A stretch of 64,000 nt of DNA from Teratosphaeria epicoccoides (lineage: Eukaryota; Ascomycota; Dothideomycetes; Mycosphaerellales; Teratosphaeriaceae). The translations under genes were made by a program, and so were the position numbers. The stretch spans positions 1 to 64,000 of the forward strand of contig JADDMT010000050.1 in NCBI GenBank assembly GCA_021401465.1, in the 5' to 3' direction. Position 1 is the stretch's first letter; each line of letters begins with the position of its first letter. The notes beneath the pieces were generated by a model that made no database searches, was not told the origin of the DNA, and saw only the letters and a list, made by a program, of their open reading frames with translations. Positions 21,216 through 31,374 of the stretch are shown here, one piece after another.

Positions 21216-23064
21216 TCACCACACGAAGACGATCAAGACATTCGTCGGCCCTTGTGGCGCACTGGCCCACGTCCAGGCCACGGAACGGTCTGGCCGAACG
21301 AGCACCGCGCCTGACTCTTCAACACCCCGTGCCCGAGTCCAGTCAAAGAAGACATTCTAAAAGTCTGTCCCAGCTCCTATCGAGTAAGACTTGATGGGGA
21401 CGTCTGATTGCAATGACAAAGCGTTCGCGGCGTCTTTCCAAAGGTTCTCACCAACGCCAGTGAATAGCGACAAGCAGCCTTGACCAGCCATATCAATGAT
21501 TGATAATGGCTGCTGGGGAATGGCGTTGTCAAGCCACGCGTGAGGCAGGCGGCGACTTGGAAAGGTACTACGCATATGATCTAGGATAGGGTCCGAAGCT
21601 GGTAGACCATAAATATCGGAGGGGTTCCAGTTCATCACGGGCCTATATGCCATTGCTTTCATAATGCCGATTCATCTCAACCCCAAGGCCATGGAACTCA
21701 TGGCAAGTATTGCGTATTACAGCGTGAAAGTCGTCCCGAGTGCGGGCACCTTCGGGTCCGGGAGAGGTCAGCTCGGATAAAATATGTACACGCTGATTCA
21801 AATGGTCTTCGAGCATGTCAAGAGCTTTCCATACGCGTGCATGTTCGCGAAAGCCACCGTTCGCCCGTGTAATGACGCCTTTGCCGACTAGTTGCCGTTC
21901 AGCGCTGCAGGACGAGAGCAGAGTTGCTTTCGCTATCTACTGGGCGAGGTTGGAGGCGTCGTGCTCACAAGTTTGCTCTCAAGTGCATTGAATAAAAGGT
22001 GTCGGTGTACTGCATTACCCAAGCAGTAAACACCTTTTGCAACGTCTGCAAACCTCTTCAAGCAGACCCTGCTTTACTACTATTGGTATACTGGTAGGTG
22101 CTTATTAGACTTCTAATTGTAATCGTCTTCAAGGCGCCTCGAAGACGCCGAAAGCGGTATAGCGCTGCTGAGTAATAAGGAGTCGTCCGACCTCAGACTA
22201 GGTGAGGGGGTAGGTGGATGGGTCCTATTGTACCAACATCCCGCTCTGTTAGTAGCAATTGACGACATGGAAGACTAGTCCCAGGCAACTCCAAGCCATT
22301 TCTCGCAGTATAGGGTGTTGATAGCTGGTAGGTGAATAAAGGTCCTAGGCGCGTGTGCTATAACACACGCGTCTAATTACAACGCGATAATAACACGCTC
22401 CAAGGACTATCCACCGACTAATAAAGCATGCGACTAATATTAGCAATAACACAGGGTCTGCAAGGTGCTGTTAGCAGAGGTTTGCAGACGCTGCAAAAGG
22501 TGTTTAGTGAACGTTGCCATACGAGTAGATATCTGCCACGATCTCGCTGATGACCCATGTCGATACGCTTTGGGCTTCCATATATATGCTGTCATCGCCA
22601 ATGAAAGTTCTGACATGCTCGAGATACTGCTTTTCCAAGACTTCCAGGTGCTCGAAGCCGGGTTTCGAAAATATGAACATCCATTCGTACCATGGCTTCA
22701 CCATCCGCGTAATGCACATCCATGCGTACTCGCAAAATCGTTGATCAGGCTGCATCATCCAGTGCAGGTTGCCTTTACGGTGCGGCATGAGACGACTGCG
22801 GTCGGCCTCGACCAGAACATTGATGGCGCCATTGCTCGCTTTGATGCTCGCTTTGATGGTGAGCGGCAGACCGAGCTGTTTGTTGACGCGACTGCGGACG
22901 TCTTCCGCCCCGAAAAGGTATTTGGAGTGCATCTTGAAAGTATTGCCAGATTGATCGTCACAAAGTGGTGTCGCTGACGGACGAGGTTTTCCAGCGGCGT
23001 TCAAATCCATGAGTTTGAGCATGTTCTGCCGTGCCATTGAGTGGCACCAGAGCGTGGGTATCAT
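21216..23064 (-). pseudogene. FAD-dependent aromatic monooxygenase, disrupted by an inverted-repeat element
   Basis: The right fragment (23064-22504) reads SKYLFGAEDVRSRVNKQLGL, then NLHWMMQPDQRF and RMVKPWYEWMFIF, up to VADIYSYGNVH. The left fragments continue with GNAVHRHLLFNAL (family GDAVHRHPPxNGLG, which contacts FAD), LVGKGVITRANGGFREHARV, RLPHAWLDNAIPQQPLSIID and GAVLVRPDRSVAW. This is the PF01494 group of phenol or chlorophenol hydroxylase-like enzymes, which add one oxygen to aromatic rings using NAD(P)H. Damage: a 476-bp element at the GNVH/GNAVH junction, at least two one-base frameshifts, a TAG where the family has Trp (after SNLAQ), and another TAG after GAGTDF. The N-terminal FAD-binding GxGxxG region is not found. 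Frames at 23470-23065 could be its decayed 5' part, but I could not align them. Confidence 0.8.
22027..22506. mobile_element. MITE-like inverted-repeat element with TA target duplication (element 2)
   Basis: The ends are near-perfect inverted repeats. Left from 22029 is AACACCTTTTGCAACGTCTG, and right from 22504 read inward is AACACCTTTTGCAGCGTCTG. Identity continues through CAAACCTCT and, after an indel, CAGACCCTG. Both ends are flanked by TA (22027-22028, 22505-22506). Removing the 476 bp and one TA brings the interrupted monooxygenase frame back into register across the junction, so the duplication and the insertion site are directly readable. The interior has no coding frame and is rich in CTA/TAG words. 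TA target choice points to the Tc1/mariner/pogo superfamily. Its termini differ from those of element 1. Confidence 0.85.
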
Positions 23065-23885
23065 TTAATCTACGTGCGTGACAGCCTCTGTACATTTCGC
23101 CGCCAAGCCGATATCTCGCAGGCACTCCAGGGCAGCCATGTATCCCCCGTCCCGGGCGCCCTGCTGACACAGAAACCCTTCATGCCGTATGCTGCCAAAA
23201 ATCAGGCCAGAGAAGCCCCTGTTGGCCCTCCACCAACGATGGAACATATCCGCACGGACTGCCTATGGTAGCGTTACCGTCTGGGCCATCATTGCAAAAG
23301 CCCTCAGCGTGAGGTGATATTGGAACATGACTTGCACTAAGGTGCTGCAGGTCGCCTTCGATGCGCATAATTGTTGTTCTGTTGATCTTGGCCAGATCGG
23401 GTGTAAAAGCTGCTGGCAGATCTTGTTGCCTCAGGCTTTCAAGCAAAAGATCGCGAGTCGATCCAACCAATGCGGTATCTTTGGAGGATGACAGGTGGTA
23501 TCGTCTTCATCGATGGTAATCTTCGACACTGCGCTGTCTGTCATACTTGACAAAAGGTACCTAAGGCACATTCAGGTTGAAATGCGACACCGCCGCCCTC
23601 CCACCACCCAAATTGCCCCTCAGCGGTCGAGGTGGGGCAAGCGAGAAGTTCAAAATTCCTTGGATCATCATCCACTTTCTCTTCCTCCAACACCAAGCGC
23701 CGCACGGTAAGATCTCCCACTTTTTGCACACTTCATCCTGCCTGCTCTACTGACACACACCAAGGCAGACAAGCATTTCAGCGGCTGTACGAAGCCCGCC
23801 GCTACAGTAATCCTCCGGCGCCTCGAGGCGAAATCGAAGAAAACCTTCCCACGCACACAGGCCACCGGCCTCAAATACCGCCAAC
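23065..23885. other. Intergenic upstream of eEF2, with a probable 5' UTR intron
   Basis: Minus-strand frames at 23470-23180 and 23247-23065 may be further debris of the monooxygenase, but are not recognised. Nearer eEF2, CT-rich DNA (23660-23705) is followed by GTAAGATCTC at 23707 and ...CTGAC...AAGGCAG ending at 23768. This has the signature of a 62-bp intron in the eEF2 5' untranslated region. Confidence 0.45.
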
Positions 23886-26528
23886 ATGGTCAAGTGGGTC
23901 CACGCGCGTAGGGCGAAGAAGACGAGGATATACATGCTGATGATCGATGCGCAGCTTCACGGTCGAGGAGATCCGTGGGCTCATGGACAACCCGGTGAAC
24001 ATCCGTAACATGTCCGTCATCGCCCACGTCGACCACGGCAAATCCACCCTCACCGACTCGCTGGTGCAGCGCGCCGGTATCATCTCAGCGAAGAATGCCG
24101 GCAGCGCCCGATTTACAGACACCCGCCCTGACGAGCAGGAGCGTGGTGTGACGATCAAGTCCACCGCCATCTCCCTCTACGGCACCCTCAACGATCCCGA
24201 GGACCTTAAGGACATCCCGGTCAAGACGGAGAAGAATGACTTCTTGGTTAACCTGATCGACTCGCCCGGTCACGTGGACTTCTCATCTGAGGTCACGGCT
24301 GCTCTCCGTGTCACCGACGGTGCGCTCGTTGTCGTCGACACCATCGAAGGTGTGTGCGTGCAGACCGAGACTGTGCTTCGGCAAGCTCTTGGTGAGCGTA
24401 TCAAGCCTGTTGTAATCATCAACAAGGTCGACCGTGCGCTGCTTGAGCTGCAGCTGTCCAAGGAGGACCTGTTTCAAAATTTCTCACGTGTCATTGAGTC
24501 CGTCAACGTAGTCATCGCCACCTACTTCGACAAGGTCCTGGGTGATGTCCAGGTTGACCCGAGCAAGGGCACCGTCGCTTTCGGCTCCGGTCTTCACGGC
24601 TGGGCTTTCACCGTGAGGCAGTTCGCCGCTAGGTACGCCAAGAAGTTCGGTGTAGACAAGAACAAGATGATGGAGAGGCTTTGGGTAAGCGGAACTGCCA
24701 GTACATCTCGGAAGCACAACTGACAGGGTGATAGGGCGACAACTTCTTCAACCCCAAGACCAAGAAGTGGACCAAGAACGGCACACATGAGGGCGAGACT
24801 CTCGAGCGTGCTTTCAACCAATTCTGTTTGGACCCGATCTTCCGCATTTTCGACAGTGTCATGAACTTCAAGAAGGAGGAGATTACCAAGCTTCTCGAGA
24901 AGCTTGAGATCAAGCTCGCTGGTGACGAGAAGGATCTCGAGGGCAAGCAGCTGCTCAAAGTTGTCATGCGCAAGTTCCTGCCGGCCGCTGACGCGCTCAT
25001 GGAGATGATGATCCTTCACCTGCCATCTCCTTTCACCGCCCAGAAGTACCGTGCCGAGACTCTCTACGAGGGCCCCACCGACGACGAGTCCGCAATTGGT
25101 ATTCGTGACTGTGATCCGAAGGGGCCGCTCATGCTTTACGTGTCCAAGATGGTTCCGACCTCCGACAAGGGCCGTTTCTACGCTTTCGGTCGCGTCTTCT
25201 CTGGTACTGCCCGCTCTGGTCTGAAGGTCCGCATCCAGGGCCCAAATTACACTCCAGGCAAGAAGGAGGACTTGTTCGTCAAGTCCATCCAGCGCACTAT
25301 CCTCATGATGGGTCGCTACACCGAGCCCATTGAGGATGTGCCAGCCGGTAATATTCTTGGTCTCGTCGGTATTGACCAGTTCTTGCTCAAATCTGGTACT
25401 CTTACCACCTCCGAGACTGCGCACAACATGAAGGTCATGAAGTTCTCCGTCTCGCCTGTCGTGCAGCGCTCCGTCGAGGTCAAGAACGCCAACGACCTGC
25501 CCAAGCTTGTCGAAGGTCTCAAGCGTCTGTCAAAGTCTGACCCCTGCGTCCTGACCATGATCACTGAGTCTGGTGAGCACGTCGTCGCTGGCGCTGGTGA
25601 GCTCCACTTGGAAATCTGCTTGAAGGATCTTGAGGAGGACCACGCCGGTGTGCCACTCCGCATTTCCGACCCTGTCGTGCAGTACCGTGAGACTGTCAGC
25701 GGCGACTCCAGCATGACCGCTCTGTCCAAGTCGCCCAACAAGCACAACCGTCTCTACGTCACTGCTACTCCTCTGGCCGAGGAAGTCTCCAAAGACATTG
25801 AGGCTGGCAAGATCGGCCCGCGTGACGACTTCAAGGCTCGTGCCCGTATCCTTGCCGACGACCACGGCTGGGACGTCACTGATGCCCGTAAGATCTGGTG
25901 TTTCGGCCCAGACACCAACGGTGCGAACTTGCTTGTTGACCAGACCAAGGCTGTGCAGTACCTCAACGAAATCAAGGACTCGGTTGTCTCCGGTTTCCAG
26001 TGGGCTACCAAGGAAGGTCCAGTTGCCGAGGAGCCGATGCGGTCCGTCCGCTTCAACATCATGGATGTCACTCTCCACGCCGATGCCATCCACCGTGGTG
26101 GTGGACAGATCATCCCCACTGCTCGTCGTGTGCTCTACGCCGCCACTCTTTTGGCTGATCCAGCTCTCCAGGAGCCGGTATTCTTGGTCGAGATCCAGGT
26201 GCCCGAGCAGGCTATGGGTGGTATCTACGGTGTACTTACCAGGAGACGTGGTCACGTCTTCGAGGAGATCCAGCGTCCGGGTACACCGCTCTTCAACATC
26301 AAGGCTTACCTGCCCGTCAACGAGTCGTTCGGATTCAACGCTGACCTGCGCTCCAACACTGGAGGACAGGCTTTCCCACAGTTGGTGTTCGACCACTGGC
26401 AGATCCTGCCGGGCGGCAGCCCGCTCGACAAGACGACCATGACTGGCAAGATTGTCGAGGATGCACGTAAGAGGAAGGGTCTCAAGCCAGATGTGCCGGG
26501 CTACGACAACTACTACGACAAATTGTAA
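23886..26528 (+). CDS. Translation elongation factor 2 (eEF2)
   Basis: Three exons: 23886-23893 (only ATGGTCAA), 23955-24684 and 24735-26528, giving 843 aa. [14 protein letters not shown] is reconstituted across the 61-bp first intron. The G1 motif AHVDHGKST is at 26-34, followed by the switch segment [19 protein letters not shown] with the regulatory Thr, and then DSPGHVDF. The diphthamide His falls at residue 699 in [10 protein letters not shown], the same number as in yeast, and the C-terminus YDNYYDKL is that of fungal eEF2. It is the GTPase that moves the ribosome after peptide bond formation. Codon use is very biased toward C-ending codons and AAG, as expected for a highly expressed gene. 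The long minus-strand open frames inside it are a by-product of that bias. Confidence 0.98.
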
Positions 26529-27109
26529 GCGTGTGCCGATATGCGATCACGCGGGGTTGGAGAGGAGGTGTGAAAGCGAGCATTTGTGGCGTCTACTGCT
26601 TGGCTGCGGCTTGGCGCGTGTCCAGCACGCCGCGAGAAAGTAGAGGCGCTCGTTGCGAAATACCATAAGATGATGCGGCTTGCATGACACGAGAAACGGT
26701 GTAGTGACAGGCGGCTGAGCGACGAAACTTTCATTTGTTCGCGTGGAATCGTGCGAGATGGGATTAGGTGTCTAAATAGATCACCGAACCCATCATTGAG
26801 AAGACCATATTTCTCGTCGTTTATCAATCGCTTGTGCTTGCCGTAGTGCATGTATTGACTAGCAGTGGTAGTGTTGCTAGTCCGAAAAAGTGTTGACCTT
26901 CATGCACGATGACGAGCCTTGACGCCTGCGCGCGTGGCAGACCCTGCACATGATACTTCTTCCAAGGGCTCCAAACAAGGCTCCCGCTTTGTGCACTGCA
27001 CAAGTCTACAATACTGTTCACCACAACTTTTCGCCACCATGAGATAACACCAATAGCCAAAAATTACCCAAGCGCCTGCTCCGCGCCTCACCTCTGGCAT
27101 CCGCCCACC
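26529..27109. other. Intergenic eEF2 / TMEM184-like gene
   Basis: 580 bp with the eEF2 3' flank and the promoter of the next gene. No additional gene is recognised. Confidence 0.6.
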
Positions 27110-29164
27110 ATGTCCGCCGCCTATGCCTACTCCGCCCTCTCCCTCTCGACCCGCTCCCTCCACACGCTCAAAGGCGATCAAGACAAAGAAGGCGGGACTG
27201 GCTCCGGCTGGGGTCGCGTCATCATCATCCTCACCGGCGTCTCCGCCCTCATCGCCTGCCTGCTCACCGTCCTCACGACTTTCCTACAAGCGAAGAATTA
27301 CCGAAAACCGCTCCTACAACGCCATGTCATCCGGATATTCATGATGGTCCCCATATTCTCGATAGCGTCTTGGGCGAGCCTAACGAGCTTGAGGGTCGCA
27401 TTTTGGATTGATCCGTTTAGGGATGTGTATGAGGCGTTTACGCTGTATACCTTCTTTCAGCTTTTGGTGAATTTTCTGGGAGGGGAGAGGAGTCTGATCA
27501 TCATGATGCATGGACGTGCGCCCGTGCCGCATTTGTGGCCGCTGGATAAGGTGTTGGGAAAGGTGGATATCAGCGATCCGCATACGTTTTTGAGGATCAA
27601 GAGGGGGATCCTGCAGTATACGTGGGTGAAGCCGATTCTAGCCATTGCGACGGTGGTGATGAAGGCGACGGGGACGTTTCGGGAGGGGATCCTCAGTGTG
27701 GATTCTGGGTACTTTTGGACGGGGTTGATCTACAATGTGAGCATTTGCTGGAGTTTGTATGATTTGGCGCTGTTCTGGGTGTGCATGAGTACGGACTTGC
27801 AGCCTTTTAGGCCGATGCCGAAGTTCTTGTGCATCAAGGGGATTATTTTTGCCAGCTGGTGGCAGGGTTTCTTTTTGAGTATTCTGGTGTGGTTGGGTGC
27901 GATACCGAGTATTGGGGGTGGATATACAGCGGATAACCTGGCGGCGGCGATCCAAGACGCGTTGATATGTTTCGAGATGCCGTTGTTCGCAATTAGTCAC
28001 TGGTATGCGTTTAGTTGGAAGGATTATGCGGATCGCACCATCAGTGATGCGAGGATGCCGATCCGATTTGCGCTGCGAGATGCGTTTGGGCCGAGGGATT
28101 TGATTGAGGATGCGAAGGAGACGTTTAGGGGGGATAAGTATGAGTACCGATATTTCGATGCGGAGGATAATGTTATCGGGCATGAGGAGAGTAGTTCGAG
28201 GCGGGCGAGGATGAGGGAGGGCATGAGGTATGAGAGGGGTGGGAGGGGGAAGTACTGGATTCCGCCGCCGGGTGGGGGAAACGATAAGCAGCCGTTGTTG
28301 AGTCGGTTCGCGGATAGTCATGCGAGGACTATGAGTCCGGGAAACGGGGCAAGGAGCAAGAGTCGGGGGAAGGACCTGAAGTACGGTGCTACGCGAGAAC
28401 CGGAGGAGCCTGAGTTGGACGCGGAGGAGGAGAGACTATACTCCAATGCCCGGGCGCTGGAGTTTGGCGACTGGAACTATCCGGTGATCAACACGCATTA
28501 TGCGAGTCGGGAGGACAGAGTGAGGACGGAGCCGAATATGATCAGCTCAAGCACCAATCGCGCCATCTTACAGCCTACGAAGGCCAACCGGCAGAGGAGG
28601 AAGAGCAGGATCGAGTCGTTGAAGGAGGATACACATCAGCATGACGACCCAGCCAAGAAGAAACGCGGGTCTTCTAGTTCTGGTGAGGGCTTGAGCAAAC
28701 TCTCAAAAGGCAAAGACCGCCTCGTCGATGTCGTCTCAGACGTTCCTGTCGTCGGGAAGTTGATTCGACGGAACTCTTCGGCTTCGAACAAGTCTCGGGA
28801 CTCCCAGCTCGTGGACCTGGTCGTTGAAGACCACGAAGCAGAAGCTGTCGAGCGCGTTCGCGCGAGGAAGGAGGGCGGGCCCGGGTGGAACTCGGTGGAG
28901 CAGAGGCATTTTGTGAAGACATATGAGGATGCGGAGGAAGTGAGGCAGGGGTATAATCCGGATCGGCCGGAGAGGAAGCTGATGGATGAGAATCATACGC
29001 TCGATGGGCCGTTGGCAGAGGGACAGGGGGAGGACGAGGGGTGGCAGAGAGGTGTCGGGGATGAGGAGGGGAGGGATGAGCTAGAGGGGAGGCAGCCGTG
29101 GGAGGAGAGGAGGTTTGGTGAGGGGCCAGGGGAAGAGGAGAGGGAGGTTTGGGGGAGGGAGTGA
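27110..29164 (+). CDS. Organic solute transporter alpha / TMEM184-like membrane protein (DUF300)
   Basis: Single exon, 684 aa. Seven hydrophobic segments occupy residues of about 30-310: VIIILTGVSALIACLLTVLT, IRIFMMVPIFSIASWASL, YEAFTLYTFFQLLVNFLGG, then after a loop VKPILAIATVVMKATG, FWTGLIYNVSICWSLYDLAL, IIFASWWQGFFLSILVWLG and ICFEMPLFAISHWYAF. GGERSLIIMM and PHLWPLDKVLGK are typical of the PF03619 family. The C-terminal 370 residues are hydrophilic and charged, with basic clusters (RRKSRIESLKEDTHQHDD, KKKRGSSSSGEG). Fungal members are thought to reside in vacuolar or endosomal membranes, but the transported substrate is not established. Base composition is odd: C-rich codons until about 27370, then a sudden change to G/T-ending codons. 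Confidence 0.88.
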   Translation: MSAAYAYSALSLSTRSLHTLKGDQDKEGGTGSGWGRVIIILTGVSALIACLLTVLTTFLQAKNYRKPLLQRHVIRIFMMVPIFSIASWASLTSLRVAFWIDPFRDVYEAFTLYTFFQLLVNFLGGERSLIIMMHGRAPVPHLWPLDKVLGKVDISDPHTFLRIKRGILQYTWVKPILAIATVVMKATGTFREGILSVDSGYFWTGLIYNVSICWSLYDLALFWVCMSTDLQPFRPMPKFLCIKGIIFASWWQGFFLSILVWLGAIPSIGGGYTADNLAAAIQDALICFEMPLFAISHWYAFSWKDYADRTISDARMPIRFALRDAFGPRDLIEDAKETFRGDKYEYRYFDAEDNVIGHEESSSRRARMREGMRYERGGRGKYWIPPPGGGNDKQPLLSRFADSHARTMSPGNGARSKSRGKDLKYGATREPEEPELDAEEERLYSNARALEFGDWNYPVINTHYASREDRVRTEPNMISSSTNRAILQPTKANRQRRKSRIESLKEDTHQHDDPAKKKRGSSSSGEGLSKLSKGKDRLVDVVSDVPVVGKLIRRNSSASNKSRDSQLVDLVVEDHEAEAVERVRARKEGGPGWNSVEQRHFVKTYEDAEEVRQGYNPDRPERKLMDENHTLDGPLAEGQGEDEGWQRGVGDEEGRDELEGRQPWEERRFGEGPGEEEREVWGRE

Positions 29165-29436
29165 AGGGGAAAGGAGTGGTGGGGGAGTGGGATTTAGCGA
29201 TGGCGTTTTGGTTGGCGCTGTTGTTGGGACTGATAGTGTGCGAAGCTGAAAAGTCTTCTTGGAAGCTAGAAGACGTATTCAGCTTGTTCCGAATGTGCAG
29301 ATAGCAGGTCGCAGCATGTCGGTGTTGCAGCCTGAGTCATGAGCAGCCCCACCACACAGCCCACTTTATTTCTACGCACCTCTCAGACGCCGTCGGGCGC
29401 ACTCCGCACCGCCACTATCATCACATCGCTCCCGTC

Positions 29437-31374
29437 ATGGACCTCACCGGCTTCATTTCCGCCCGGCGCGAGACGCTGCTCATCGGCGACTACACGACGT
29501 ACCGCGCCCAGCTCTCCCGCCAGCTGCATTCCCTCCGGAGGCGCCTGAGTCTTGCAACGCCAAAGAGAGAGAAATATGCCAGGAAGGATGTCACGGCGAA
29601 GGATATTGGCAGCAATCATGAGTTCGCTAGCTTGCTGATCCTGACAAGTGAGAGGGCGTGGGCGCATGCCATGCATATCAAGACTTCGCACTCGGATGAC
29701 TCGGGTGGAATTACGGGAAGCACGAGAGCGCATACTATCTCGAGGCTGCATAAAGCTGCCAATGTTGCACAGTTGCTTGTGGACTTGCTGACGCAACAGA
29801 ATGTCAGCAAGGCGAGCGATCAGGATGTGCTCGAGGCAAGAGCGTATCGTGCTTCGTTGGCAGGCGCGGAGGAGTTTGAGAAACAGGCGGGTGGGCAGAA
29901 GGGCGGGGATGGGCGGAGCGCCGAGGTACGGTGGAGAGCTTGTTTGAGGGCGTACGCGGAGGCGAGGGTGGTGTATGCCAGCTTGTATGAGAGGGAGAAG
30001 AAGGAGGTGTTTAAGGATGTTTTGGCGAACACTGTGGATCCGACGATTAGGTATGCCGCGTACCAGGCTGGCTTGGCGAGGACGGTGGGGGTCCATACTG
30101 TGGCGAGACGGTATTTTCCGAGTGAGGATAAGGAGTTGGTGGGGCAGGTGGAGGCGGTGGATGAGTGGGCGTTGAAGGAGAAGCCGGCGCCGAGGACGGA
30201 TGCGGAGAAGGAGGCGAGGCCGCAGGAGGTGCCGAACAGTGTTAATTGGAGAGGGCGGAAGGCGAATATCGTCGATGCCTCGATTGGACAAGCATTAGCT
30301 GCTGTCACCGCCGCAGAAGCGAAGCTACGCTCCTACCTTTCTTCCAACCCAACTGCATCCTCTCGCGACAAAGCTGCAGCATATGACGAAATCCTCGTTG
30401 CCTCTCAAGACGCCGCAGACGCCAGCAAACGCGCCACCGACGAGCTGGAAAAGGAGCGCGTGGATGAAGGCGAGCCGCGCATGCAAGATTTGCGCGTCAC
30501 CAGTCTGTCTGTTAATTACGACCTCATCAGCTGGCGCATAGGCCGCAACCGCGTCCTCGTCGGCGAAGACGACGGACTCACGCTCCCTGCGTACCAGCAG
30601 AAAAAAGCGCGGAAACGGAAAGATGGCAACGAGTACCCGGAGAAAGAAGAACCGCGCGGTCGTAAGCTGGCGAGGTTGAGGGAAAGAAATGTCCTGTTCG
30701 ACGCTACGATTCAGAGTATCCAGTCTATCAAAGACCTTCGAGGAGCGATGCGAGACGCCACCTTCGTCGAGGAACTGGACAGCAAAATCGCTTACTTCCG
30801 CGCCCTAAAATGTCTAAATATCGCGTACTCGCATACCCTCCTCTCCAACCACATCAACGCCCTGGCTCTCCTCAGCCGTGCTCAGCAACTCGCCACACAA
30901 GTCCGGGCATCGAGCAACGCCTCCGCATCCGCGCCACCATCCCTGGTCATCCTGCCGGAGTCCGCGGACAGGTTGGCGAAGCACACTGCCCTCCTCCTCC
31001 GCCGCACCCACGCACTCGTCGAGATGCATCAACTCGAGTCCAACTCCCGTGTCGCTGCGGAGAAAGACATGGTGTCCGCAGCCCCGCTTGTACAGAACCT
31101 CATGGCGTATCCGTCGCCAGGCACACAGGTGGATTTGAGCAATCTGGTGAGTTACCCGCCAAGGGTACAGCCCGTGCCGGTGAAGCCGATGTTCTTGGAT
31201 GTGGCGTGGAATTACGTGGAGTACCCGGGTAGGAGTGGTGGGATGGACGGAGTGAAGGGGTTGGGAGAGAAGGTGAAGGAGGCGGTGGGTCGAGGTGGGG
31301 ACGTGAAGATGGTGAATGGAGGGGAGGAGAAGAGGGAGGAGAAGAAGAGGGGTTGGTTTGGGTTCGGGCGATGA
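29437..31374 (+). CDS. Signal recognition particle subunit SRP68
   Basis: Single exon, 645 aa, starting MDLTGFISARRETLLIGDYT. The SRP68 N-terminal RNA-binding region is recognisable from YRAQLSRQLHSLRRRLSLAT and SERAWAHAMHIKT, followed by ISRLHKAANVAQLLVDLL and YAEARVVYASLYEREKKE. Helical repeats follow (IQSIQSIKDLRGAMRDATFV), and the C-terminal VSYPPRVQPVPVKPMFLDVA segment probably contacts SRP72, after which a Lys/Glu-rich tail ends GWFGFGR. SRP68 with SRP72 binds the 7S RNA and supports targeting of secretory proteins to the ER. The start chosen is the first Met in frame before the conserved block. Third-position composition alternates between C-rich and G-rich blocks along the gene. Confidence 0.92.
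   Translation: MDLTGFISARRETLLIGDYTTYRAQLSRQLHSLRRRLSLATPKREKYARKDVTAKDIGSNHEFASLLILTSERAWAHAMHIKTSHSDDSGGITGSTRAHTISRLHKAANVAQLLVDLLTQQNVSKASDQDVLEARAYRASLAGAEEFEKQAGGQKGGDGRSAEVRWRACLRAYAEARVVYASLYEREKKEVFKDVLANTVDPTIRYAAYQAGLARTVGVHTVARRYFPSEDKELVGQVEAVDEWALKEKPAPRTDAEKEARPQEVPNSVNWRGRKANIVDASIGQALAAVTAAEAKLRSYLSSNPTASSRDKAAAYDEILVASQDAADASKRATDELEKERVDEGEPRMQDLRVTSLSVNYDLISWRIGRNRVLVGEDDGLTLPAYQQKKARKRKDGNEYPEKEEPRGRKLARLRERNVLFDATIQSIQSIKDLRGAMRDATFVEELDSKIAYFRALKCLNIAYSHTLLSNHINALALLSRAQQLATQVRASSNASASAPPSLVILPESADRLAKHTALLLRRTHALVEMHQLESNSRVAAEKDMVSAAPLVQNLMAYPSPGTQVDLSNLVSYPPRVQPVPVKPMFLDVAWNYVEYPGRSGGMDGVKGLGEKVKEAVGRGGDVKMVNGGEEKREEKKRGWFGFGR

Noticed and set aside
24594..25424. 276-codon minus-strand open frame inside eEF2
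   Set aside because: It is antisense to strongly biased eEF2 codons, which suppress stops on the opposite strand. It has no domain and no start context.
25530..26396. 288-codon minus-strand open frame inside eEF2
   Set aside because: Same antisense artefact of codon bias.
27638..28321. 227-codon minus-strand frame opposite the TMEM184-like gene
   Set aside because: Created by the G/T-ending codon block on the coding strand; Pro/Arg-rich with no family resemblance.
29383..30291. 302-codon minus-strand frame opposite SRP68
   Set aside because: Arg/Leu/Pro-rich shadow of the real gene; the plus strand has clear SRP68 motifs.
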